Assembly: GCA_015486505.1 (NCBI GenBank)
Contig: WFRP01000145.1
Span: forward strand, 1 to 14,485
Direction of reading: 5' to 3'
Source: Pseudomonadota bacterium
GTDB taxonomy: Bacteria > Desulfobacterota > Anaeroferrophillalia > Anaeroferrophillales > Tharpellaceae
Length of the DNA: 14,485 nucleotides
The position numbers and the translations under genes are program-made. Under the pieces are notes generated by a model. It did not search any database. It was not told the DNA's origin and worked only from the letters and a program-made list of their open reading frames with translations. Shown here piece by piece: positions 6,393 to 13,231 of the stretch (positions within the stretch are counted from its first letter, which is position 1; the number at the start of each line of letters is the position of its first letter).

Positions 6393-7640
6393 ATGATTGT
6401 AGAAATTCTCGCAACCGGCAATGAACTTTTAAGCGGAGCCCTGGTCGATACCAATTCCGCCTACATCTCGGAAAAAATCGGTGAAATCGGCCTGATGGCG
6501 ACCCGCCAGACCCTGGTCGGCGACGATGAAAGTGTACTGGAATCAACTTTCGCCGAACTCGCCAACCGGGCCGATATTATTATCGTTACCGGCGGCCTCG
6601 GCCCGACCCGTGATGATTTAAGCCGGGAGATTGCGGCCCGGAGCGCCGGAGTCGAACTTGAACTTGATCAGCCAAGCCTTGCAAAAATTGAAGACTTCTT
6701 TCTCGCCCGAGGCAAAAAGGCACCCCAAAACAATCGGATTCAGGCTCAATTTCCGGCCGGGGCCGAAATCCTTGAAAACCCGATCGGCACGGCTCCGGGT
6801 TTTGCCCTGAAAATCAAGCGCGGCACATTCTTCTTTATGCCCGGGGTCCCGGCGGAAATGCGGAAAATGCTCAAAGAGCAGGTTCTCCCCCGCATCAAAA
6901 AAATGCTCAAAGACCCCTACTTTTATGAGTGTAAAACCATCTCTTCTTTCGGCCTGGGTGAATCGGCTCTCGAAGAAAGATTAGACGGTTTTTCCGAGCG
7001 TTTTCCCGATATCGACCTCGGCTTCCGGGCCAGTTTTCCTGAAGTTCAGGTTAAACTGTATCAGAAAAAAAGATCACATAAAGATTTAGTTAATGAGCAG
7101 CAAGCGGCGGTCAACTGGATCAAGGAAAGGCTGGGAGAAAAGATAGTTTCACTTGACGGAAAATCTCTGGCGGCAACGGTGGGTAAACTCCTGATTGATA
7201 AAAAAGTGACCCTGGCGGTAGCCGAGAGCTGTACCGGCGGCCTGATTGCCAACCTGCTGACCAATAATGCCGGCAGTTCTGAATATTTCATCCTCTCCGC
7301 GGTCACCTATGCCGACAGCGCCAAACAGAAAATCCTTGGAGTTAAGCCTGAGACTTTAGAAAAATACGGCGCGGTTTCCGAAGAAACGGCAAAAGAGATG
7401 GCGGCCGGCGCCCGCAGGCTTGCCGGAGCCGCCTATGCCATTGCAACCACCGGCATCGCCGGGCCTACCGGCGGCAGTCCCGAAAAACCGGTGGGCACCA
7501 TCTGTATCGCCTGCGCCGGCCCTGACAGCATCATCAGTAAACGCTATCACTTTGCTTTCGGGAAACGGCAGCTCAATAAAAAAATCTTCACAGCCCAGGC
7601 CCTCGACATTCTGCGCCGGGAGTTAAGATCAATTTCCTGA
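6393..7640 (+). CDS. cinA: CinA: nicotinamide-nucleotide amidohydrolase with MoCF-like N-terminal domain
   Basis: The product is a full-length two-domain CinA (415 residues). The N-terminal MoCF/COG1058 domain (about 1-170) shows ATGNELLSG (7-15) and VTGGLGPTRDD (65-75); in characterised homologues it has ADP-ribose pyrophosphatase activity. The C-terminal PncC domain (about 255-415) shows AESCTGG (277-283, with the nucleophilic Ser279) and TTGIAGPTGG (352-361); it deamidates NMN to nicotinic acid mononucleotide in pyridine nucleotide salvage. The name comes from a competence and DNA-damage operon in Gram-positive bacteria, but here recA is not adjacent. The gene follows the permease gene by 16 bases with only a weak GAGCG ribosome binding site. 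Confidence 0.97.
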   Translation: MIVEILATGNELLSGALVDTNSAYISEKIGEIGLMATRQTLVGDDESVLESTFAELANRADIIIVTGGLGPTRDDLSREIAARSAGVELELDQPSLAKIEDFFLARGKKAPQNNRIQAQFPAGAEILENPIGTAPGFALKIKRGTFFFMPGVPAEMRKMLKEQVLPRIKKMLKDPYFYECKTISSFGLGESALEERLDGFSERFPDIDLGFRASFPEVQVKLYQKKRSHKDLVNEQQAAVNWIKERLGEKIVSLDGKSLAATVGKLLIDKKVTLAVAESCTGGLIANLLTNNAGSSEYFILSAVTYADSAKQKILGVKPETLEKYGAVSEETAKEMAAGARRLAGAAYAIATTGIAGPTGGSPEKPVGTICIACAGPDSIISKRYHFAFGKRQLNKKIFTAQALDILRRELRSIS

Positions 7641-7725
7641 CGATTTTTTTTGACGCATTTTTTCTGGACAAACCTTTTTCTTACTAATAATATCAACATA
7701 GGCTCTGCAATTTATCAAAAAAAAT

Positions 7726-7967
7726 CGTAACTATTCAGCCAAATTTTACCCCCCACCTTCTGGAGGGGGCGGGGGTGGTTTTTCGTAAGCGGTTGCGGAA
7801 ACGATTTCGTTGTTTTTCGGAAGCGAGCGGGAGCCCATCAGCATTGCAACTGTTTGAGCGTAAGCGAGTTTTGCAGGGCGGGCGCAGCGCGCGTAAGGAA
7901 AAACAGAAATCTTAACGCCGAGCGGAGAAAAACCGCGCCCGACCCCGGATTCGGCTGAATAGTTACG
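7726..7967. mobile_element. Probable MITE, 242 bp with 15-bp terminal inverted repeats
   Basis: The element is bounded by CGTAACTATTCAGCC (7726-7740) and its exact inverse GGCTGAATAGTTACG (7953-7967). Outside one mismatched base the symmetry continues into A and T tracts. The interior has no gene. It contains a strongly strand-skewed C-run and G-run region (7750-7778) and is more GC-rich than its flanks. I see no clear target-site duplication. Size, terminal repeats and lack of coding capacity fit a non-autonomous transposon-derived element. It fills most of the 403-base gap between cinA and the TPR gene; the rest of the gap shows nothing recognisable, and no strong terminator follows cinA. 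Confidence 0.72.
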
Positions 7968-8043
7968 TTTTTTGTTTTAAAACCGGAAAATAACCTGTAA
8001 AGCGCTAAAGTTTCAACCGATTTCTGCCGATAAGCAAACTACC

Positions 8044-9237
8044 ATGAATGACTTTTTTGCACCGATAACGCCTGATTCCTTTTTTGTCAGCCCCGCCCGG
8101 CAGCAGGAATCCCGCCGGCAGATGGCGGGCAACGCCCTCAACGCTGGAATTACGGCCTATCAAAAGGGCGACTATAAGACCGCGATTACCGCTTTTCGCA
8201 ATGCCATCGGGCTCAATCCGCAAGGTGAAAACGCGGTCGATATCGGTAACTACGTTGCCAGTTCCTACCTCAAACTGGGCGATAACCGCAATGCCGCCAA
8301 AGCCTATGAAGAGGCGATTAAATTAGACAGATCCCGGGATGACACCCACATCAAACTTGGTAATCTCTACTATTCCGATGAGCGTTATCAGGAAGCGGAA
8401 GCCGAGTATGCCGAAGCTGTCAAAATCAATCCGCAGCCGGCCAATCTTTACTCTCTGGGACAGGCCCAGATAAAAACCGGTAATTTCAAGGGCGCGGAAG
8501 AGCAGTTTTCCAAAATCGAGCGTATTGCCCACGGCGCGGTCAACGGGCCCTACGGTATGGGTTTGACTTACAGCGCTCAGGGCCGTTACGATGACGCGAT
8601 TGCCAAATTCAAGGAAGCGATAGATATTGACGATGAGTTTTATGACGCTTATCTGGAGATGGGCTACGCCTATGCCGATATGGGCGATATGGACAGTGCC
8701 CAGGAGGTTTTTGAATTTTTAGAAGATCCCAGTCCCGAACTGGCCGATCTTCTAAGCCGCTATATGTATAAAGCCGATACCCCGAAGTTCTCTTTTGCCC
8801 GGGCTGAAGGGGCATTCCCCTATCTGCAGCCGGCGAAAACCAAGGTTTCCTCACTCGATAGTTACCTGACAACCGCTAACGCTTCCAAAAACTTCAAGAT
8901 GGTCTTTCAGTTCGATAAGGAGATGGATCGCGAGTCGGTGGAAAAGGTTTACAACTGGAATATCAGCCGTTCAACCTCCAGTGAGCCGGGCGCATTTTAC
9001 AACTTCGGCAATCCCTTGCCGGATACTGAAATAAAACTCAAATCCGTTCCTGAATACGTTTATTACGACGACAAACAACTGACCGCGACCGTCTATTTTA
9101 AAATCACGCAAAATGCCACCGCTGACGGCACTTTAGACCCGGCCCACATCGTTTTCAAATTCAGCGGCGAAGACAAATACGGCCTGAAAATGGACCCGAA
9201 AGCCGATGAATTCTCCGGTTTTTCCCGGGTCGGGTAA
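8044..9237 (+). CDS. TPR-repeat protein with C-terminal Ig-like domain
   Basis: The 397-residue protein has about six consecutive tetratricopeptide repeats between residues 29 and 230, for example ALNAGITAYQKGDYKTAITAF, with the expected small-residue and Tyr/Ala positions in each. Residues 268-397 are beta-rich and read KMVFQFDKEMDRESV..NWNISR and later DPAHIVFKFSG. This pattern resembles the bacterial SbsA-type Ig-like (Big_5) domain. There is no signal peptide, lipobox or membrane segment at the N-terminus (MNDFFAPITPDSFFVSP), so export would need another route. TPRs serve as protein-interaction scaffolds; the specific role is unknown. It converges on cad1, 37 bases away, and shows no functional link to it. 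The ribosome binding site is poor. Confidence 0.85.
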   Translation: MNDFFAPITPDSFFVSPARQQESRRQMAGNALNAGITAYQKGDYKTAITAFRNAIGLNPQGENAVDIGNYVASSYLKLGDNRNAAKAYEEAIKLDRSRDDTHIKLGNLYYSDERYQEAEAEYAEAVKINPQPANLYSLGQAQIKTGNFKGAEEQFSKIERIAHGAVNGPYGMGLTYSAQGRYDDAIAKFKEAIDIDDEFYDAYLEMGYAYADMGDMDSAQEVFEFLEDPSPELADLLSRYMYKADTPKFSFARAEGAFPYLQPAKTKVSSLDSYLTTANASKNFKMVFQFDKEMDRESVEKVYNWNISRSTSSEPGAFYNFGNPLPDTEIKLKSVPEYVYYDDKQLTATVYFKITQNATADGTLDPAHIVFKFSGEDKYGLKMDPKADEFSGFSRVG

Positions 9238-9274
9238 AGATAAATCATTATCAAATCATTATCGAAAATCACAT

Positions 9275-11500
9275 TCAGCCAAATTCTTCAGCGACCAGGC
9301 CAAAAATTATTTTATCGGCTTTTTTCATCAGGATTTCTCTCGATTCAGCCGGGAGAAAGGAGTGAGAAAAGGCTAGTTTAATCATTGCCAAAGCATCCCA
9401 TAACGTAAAATTATCCACCAGGCGCGAAGCGGTCAGGTATTCATTAGTCAGCGTTGTCCGGCTGATTCCGGGATTGTCGGTACAGATTGTCAAAGGCAGG
9501 CCCATCTCCCACAACTTTTTCAGAGGGTAGAGCTTACGCGCGTCGGCGGCACTATCTGATTTTTCTCCTGAAACTTCCTGAAGCGGGTCGTAAAAACCAA
9601 CCACCTCCAGATTGCTGGTCGGACAGAGTTCCAGGCAGATATTGCGATTTCGAAAACGGGCCGCCAGCTCCGGTGCGTCAACCAGCGTTAAACCATGCCC
9701 GATACGGTCGGCGTTAAGATGGTAGGCCGCCTGCCATATCCTGGCGGCCGGGGTTCCCTCGCCGGCATGAATGGTTACCGGCAGGCAGCGTGCGAAAATC
9801 TTCTCCAGGGAAGCGGCAATTTCTTTTCCTTTAAGGTCACCGCTCTCTTCTTTTCCGGCCAAATCAAGGCCGACAACAAAATCCCGCAACTCGGAATCAT
9901 CACAAGCCTTGACCGCGAGTTCCGCGGCTTGTTTTAAGCGCGCCTGTGAACCCTCGGTAAAATCCCGACGATCGCTGATTATGATAAAACCGAAAGCGGG
10001 CCGCCACAGCTGGTCGCGATCTTCTTTGCGCAAGCGCGAAAGCTCCCGTGAAAAAAGCCGCAGAAAGCCAAGCCCGTCTCCGTCCAGGTATTTCAGCGGG
10101 CTGCCCCGTAATTCGCAATAGAGCAGCCGCTCACTTTTGGCATAATTGTAGACTTCCTGAGCATACTGAGCAATTGCCGCCTGATGCCCTAAAATTGCCG
10201 ACCCGGTCAGCTCGCCCGGCCGCTCATAGGCGGCAAAACCGTGTTCTCCGGCCAACAGAGCAAAACGGGGTCGGGTCGCTGTAAACAGATGCTTTTCTAA
10301 AACCTGCTCCTCAAGGTTCACCAGCAACGCCGCGCAGTTGGCGCTGCGATTGCCGTTTTTAAGTTGTTCGGGCCATTCCCAGGGCCAACTTGCCTTTTGC
10401 AAAAGCCCGGCGACCCGGCTGAGAGCCGCCGCTTTTTCGTTTTCGGACAGGGCTTTCCAGACCTTGGCCCCCACCCGTTTCTGGGCGGCGACATCTAAAA
10501 TTCCACCCAGATGACAATGGAGTTCAGCTTTCGGCAAACATCGCAGCCAGTCCCGATGGTTTTCGAGCAACCGGGTTTTGCGCAATTTTTCGATAGTTCT
10601 GGGGGCCAGGCGATAGAGACTGCGCCAATTTTCATGTTTTTCATCCCGGCTTACGGCGGCCAGATAGTTACCCAAAAGCTGCTGTCCCTCTTTTTCCCGA
10701 CTATTTATCTCCGCGGCCAGGCTTGTCGCGGCAGCGGTCGCCGGCCACCGGCAACTGCTGAAGTTACATTTCGCGGCGTTAATCTCCGGCGCCAACGGCA
10801 GAGGGAAACGTTTTCCGGTGACCGGGCCCTGTTCCCGCCAGTCAACATCAAGCAGATCACTGCGATAACCGCGCCCGACAAAAAGCGGCATCACCACGGA
10901 AACACAAGCCATTTCCCGTTCTGTCAGATTACGGGCCGGAGCCGCCGGCTCCAGAACTTTTTCCGGCAACGGTCGAATCATAAATTCGGGTTGCGCGAAC
11001 CTGAGCACTGACGGCAGAGCGCCATTATCAACCACATGGAGTAACGCGTCACAGCCAAAAACCGTTCCCGCCCACTGTAAATCGGCACTCATGGTTTTCC
11101 TACCGCCCGCCAGAGAGAGCATAACCTTACCCGAATCTCCGGAAAACTCCCGCGCTTTAAGTACCACCCGCAGCGTCAATTCCCGAATCATCCGGCACTC
11201 ATCTTCCCCCGCCAGCTCATTAGTGCCGGCCGCCTGCCAGACGCGCAAAGGCCGAATATTACCCAGCAGATTCCACCATTTGGCCAAAGTTTCAAGACTG
11301 GCAAGCGTCTTTTCGCCTTCGGTCGTGACTACCCAGAGTTCATCCGGGGGCCGCAGACTCTGTTCCCGACATAAAGTCAAAAGCCGTTCACGTTCCGGAT
11401 GTTTTTCGTAAAGCGGCAAAAAACCGGGATCGACGAAAGCCAGAACTTCGGGAATTACGGCCCAGCTCGCGCCCAGCGTACAGACAAGAATATTCTTCAC
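9275..11500 (-). CDS. cad1: CARF-adenosine deaminase fusion, Cad1-type CRISPR ancillary effector
   Basis: This 741-residue protein joins two domains. Residues 1-185 form a CARF-like Rossmann domain related to the Csm6/NE0113 group: KNILVCTLGASWAVIPEVL at the start and SLAGGRKTMSADLQWAG (129-145) as the ligand-binding core. Residues 321-741 form a metal-dependent adenosine/AMP-deaminase-like TIM barrel: H328 and H330 (AELHCHLGG), H578 and catalytic E581 (TIHAGEG), H602 (RIGHG) and D675 (CTDNPG). All metal and catalytic residues are present. In characterised Cad1 proteins, cyclic oligoadenylate binding to CARF triggers conversion of ATP to ITP and growth arrest of infected cells. The gene starts with GTG and overlaps the upstream cas2 gene by GTGA, so it is the last gene of the cas1-cas2-cas2 operon. 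The ligand (cA4 or cA6) and true substrate cannot be read from sequence. Confidence 0.9.
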   Translation of the reverse strand: MKNILVCTLGASWAVIPEVLAFVDPGFLPLYEKHPERERLLTLCREQSLRPPDELWVVTTEGEKTLASLETLAKWWNLLGNIRPLRVWQAAGTNELAGEDECRMIRELTLRVVLKAREFSGDSGKVMLSLAGGRKTMSADLQWAGTVFGCDALLHVVDNGALPSVLRFAQPEFMIRPLPEKVLEPAAPARNLTEREMACVSVVMPLFVGRGYRSDLLDVDWREQGPVTGKRFPLPLAPEINAAKCNFSSCRWPATAAATSLAAEINSREKEGQQLLGNYLAAVSRDEKHENWRSLYRLAPRTIEKLRKTRLLENHRDWLRCLPKAELHCHLGGILDVAAQKRVGAKVWKALSENEKAAALSRVAGLLQKASWPWEWPEQLKNGNRSANCAALLVNLEEQVLEKHLFTATRPRFALLAGEHGFAAYERPGELTGSAILGHQAAIAQYAQEVYNYAKSERLLYCELRGSPLKYLDGDGLGFLRLFSRELSRLRKEDRDQLWRPAFGFIIISDRRDFTEGSQARLKQAAELAVKACDDSELRDFVVGLDLAGKEESGDLKGKEIAASLEKIFARCLPVTIHAGEGTPAARIWQAAYHLNADRIGHGLTLVDAPELAARFRNRNICLELCPTSNLEVVGFYDPLQEVSGEKSDSAADARKLYPLKKLWEMGLPLTICTDNPGISRTTLTNEYLTASRLVDNFTLWDALAMIKLAFSHSFLPAESREILMKKADKIIFGLVAEEFG

Positions 11501-11784
11501 AGCAGATAGAACTCCTTTTCATCCTGATCACAAAACTCACCGGGCCCGAACTTCATCTTCTTCTGCCAGCAACGGCGGCAAAGATCAAAGTAGACCACAA
11601 AATCTTCATCTTTGATAATCCGTCTGACCGCCTGGCGCAGGCGGGCGATAACCACCTCCGTCGCTTCAACTTCAAATACTGATTTCTGCACCCTGAAACC
11701 GTAACTTTCCATCTTTTTCGCGACCTTACGCAACCGCTTGGGGTCACGAATATCATAAATTACCAGCCAATGTTTCATCTTCAC
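11497..11784 (-). CDS. cas2: Second Cas2 protein (Cas2b)
   Basis: Cas2 forms a dimer that bridges two Cas1 dimers in the spacer integration complex. This 95-residue copy has the ferredoxin-like Cas2 plan: HWLVIYDIRDPKRLRKVAK, with the conserved Asp at 11, GFRVQKSVFE (29-38), and a DLCRRC pair of cysteines (69, 72). It starts with GTG at 11782-11784, overlapping the previous cas2 by GTGA; an internal ATG at 11776-11778 would remove two residues. Its own stop overlaps the GTG of cad1. It shares the RVQKS(V/F)F and CxxC features with Cas2a but diverges elsewhere, so the duplication is not recent. It may form a heterodimer with Cas2a, or the two may work separately. Confidence 0.92.
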   Translation of the reverse strand: MKMKHWLVIYDIRDPKRLRKVAKKMESYGFRVQKSVFEVEATEVVIARLRQAVRRIIKDEDFVVYFDLCRRCWQKKMKFGPGEFCDQDEKEFYLL

Positions 11785-12056
11785 AAAATCTCAAACGCCA
11801 CAAGTTTTATCAATGTGCCGGTACCGTCGGTCAAGGCTTTGCGGCTGCAATCTTCACACAATGGATAGATAAAAAAATAGTCTTTTTTACTATCGACCAC
11901 GGCCAGCACCAGATCCCTTAATCGCTCCATTCGTCCCGGTTCCATCTCGCACTGAAAGAAAGATTTCTGCACGCGCAAGCCGAAATCCTCCAAAATTTTG
12001 GCCGTCCGGCGCAAACGTTTAGGATTGGTAATATCGTAACAGACAAGATAAATCAT
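11781..12056 (-). CDS. cas2: Cas2 (first copy, Cas2a)
   Basis: This 91-residue protein is a standard Cas2: MIYLVCYDITNPKRLRRTAK with the conserved Asp8, FGLRVQKSFFQCE (25-37), and YPLCEDC (64-70), the cysteine pair common in many Cas2 proteins of type I and III loci. It is the structural core of the Cas1-Cas2 integrase. The gene starts 34 bases after the cas1 stop and ends in a GTGA overlap with the second cas2, indicating one transcript. Confidence 0.94.
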   Translation of the reverse strand: MIYLVCYDITNPKRLRRTAKILEDFGLRVQKSFFQCEMEPGRMERLRDLVLAVVDSKKDYFFIYPLCEDCSRKALTDGTGTLIKLVAFEIL

Positions 12057-12090
12057 AAAAAAATCTGTTCAAAGCACGATTTTTAAAACT

Positions 12091-13167
12091 CTATTTAATC
12101 TGAAAAGGTTTGTAACAACTCTCTTCACCATTCAGAACCCGGCGGAAATGTTTGATCTGTTCAAAAAATATTTTTTTATGGGTTATCCGGCCATCAACCG
12201 GAGGATAGAAGAAAGGCGTATCGAGCTTTTTTTCAAATTGCGTGATTACTTTGCGCAGTCCCTCTTTCGTCAACAAAACTCCCCGTTTTTCAGGGGGCTC
12301 GTAGTCGGATTCAGACTCATTCTTTTCCGGAGACCGGGGATAATCACTTTCTTCGGCAAAGGAAACATCTTCAAAATTTCCTTCCGACAGTATCCCCAGG
12401 TTAAACATGGAAGCCGTCAGGGTATCGGCCAACGGCACGCGAAATTCCTCGACCAAATCGAAAGCCAGGGCCTGCTTTCCGTAATTAAGTTTGTGCAGAT
12501 AACCAACGTAAGGATCAAGGCCCGCTCCCTCCAGGGCCGCGTCAACTCGATAAAAAATCAGGGTGTAGAGAAAACTTAAAACCGCGTTAACATTATCCTG
12601 CGGCGGATTCATGCTCCGTCCCTGAAAAACCGCCCATTGCGGATTTATGGCCTGCTGGAAAACCGAAAAATAGGTCCTGGCGCCATACCCCTCGTAACCC
12701 CGTATTGAATCAACAGTTTCGGCTTTATTCAAAGAGAAAAGTGTCTCTTTCATCTCTTTAATAGCGGTTTCCGCCTTCTCATTCGCACTTTTTGTCCGGA
12801 TGATTCTCTGCATAAATGTCAATTGATTTCGCAACTTGCCCCGCACCACACTGCGCGCGAATTCCAAAGTAAACTTTTCATCTTCAATAGACTTAAACTG
12901 TTTTTGCCGTAAAAAAACATTTTTCCCGGCCGCGAAAGCAAATTTACCGTTAAATTTCCCGTTGCGATGCAAAAAAACCGTATCGATCTGATGCCGCATC
13001 AAAAGATTAATCGCCGCACTGGTAATCTCAATCCGGCCGACAATAACCAACTGTTCGGTCTTGAAAGGAAAGATCGTCTTTAAAAGATCGTCGCCCTTAC
13101 GCAATTGGAGAACATCTCCTTTTTTGACCAAACGCCCGTAGTCAGATACCACATAAATTATCGACAT
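12091..13167 (-). CDS. cas1: Cas1 integrase
   Basis: Cas1 is the metal-dependent integrase that inserts new spacers at the leader end of the array. The 358-residue product has the N-terminal beta domain (IIYVVSDYGRLVKKGDVL) and the helical catalytic domain. The active-site residues are visible: E159 in GYEGYGARTYF, H225 in GYLHKLNYGKQALAFDLVEEFR, and D237/E240 in the same stretch. An unusually acidic, Ser-rich insertion (about 263-295, with ESDYPRSPEKNESESDYEPP) precedes the terminal GVLLTKEGLRKVI segment. A weak AAAGG site precedes the ATG. It is the first gene of the operon, and its start lies 64 bases from the first array repeat. Confidence 0.96.
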   Translation of the reverse strand: MSIIYVVSDYGRLVKKGDVLQLRKGDDLLKTIFPFKTEQLVIVGRIEITSAAINLLMRHQIDTVFLHRNGKFNGKFAFAAGKNVFLRQKQFKSIEDEKFTLEFARSVVRGKLRNQLTFMQRIIRTKSANEKAETAIKEMKETLFSLNKAETVDSIRGYEGYGARTYFSVFQQAINPQWAVFQGRSMNPPQDNVNAVLSFLYTLIFYRVDAALEGAGLDPYVGYLHKLNYGKQALAFDLVEEFRVPLADTLTASMFNLGILSEGNFEDVSFAEESDYPRSPEKNESESDYEPPEKRGVLLTKEGLRKVITQFEKKLDTPFFYPPVDGRITHKKIFFEQIKHFRRVLNGEESCYKPFQIK

Positions 13168-13200
13168 CTAATTGACCTTTAAGTGTAATCGGTTAGGTAT

Positions 13201-13230
13201 AGTATAACGGCTAAGGGCTCAACATACCAA
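13201..13230 (-). promoter_or_regulatory. Possible promoter of the cas1-cas2-cas2-cad1 operon
   Basis: On the minus strand TTGGTA (13225-13230) and TATACT (13201-13206) are separated by 18 bases and sit 33 bases upstream of the cas1 ATG, between cas1 and the array. The -10 is good and the -35 moderate. If the array is transcribed on the minus strand, read-through from the array could also feed the operon. Confidence 0.4.
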
Positions 13231-13231
13231 C

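Noticed and set aside
9273..9285. A 13-base match to the MITE left end near the end of cad1
   Set aside because: It lies in and just past the cad1 coding end, has no paired inverted copy, and is probably coincidence.
13168..13231. Leader between cas1 and the array with plus-strand array transcription
   Set aside because: The interval is only 64 bases, contains a better candidate for the cas1 promoter, and the repeat handle points the other way; not excluded, because the right end is unseen.
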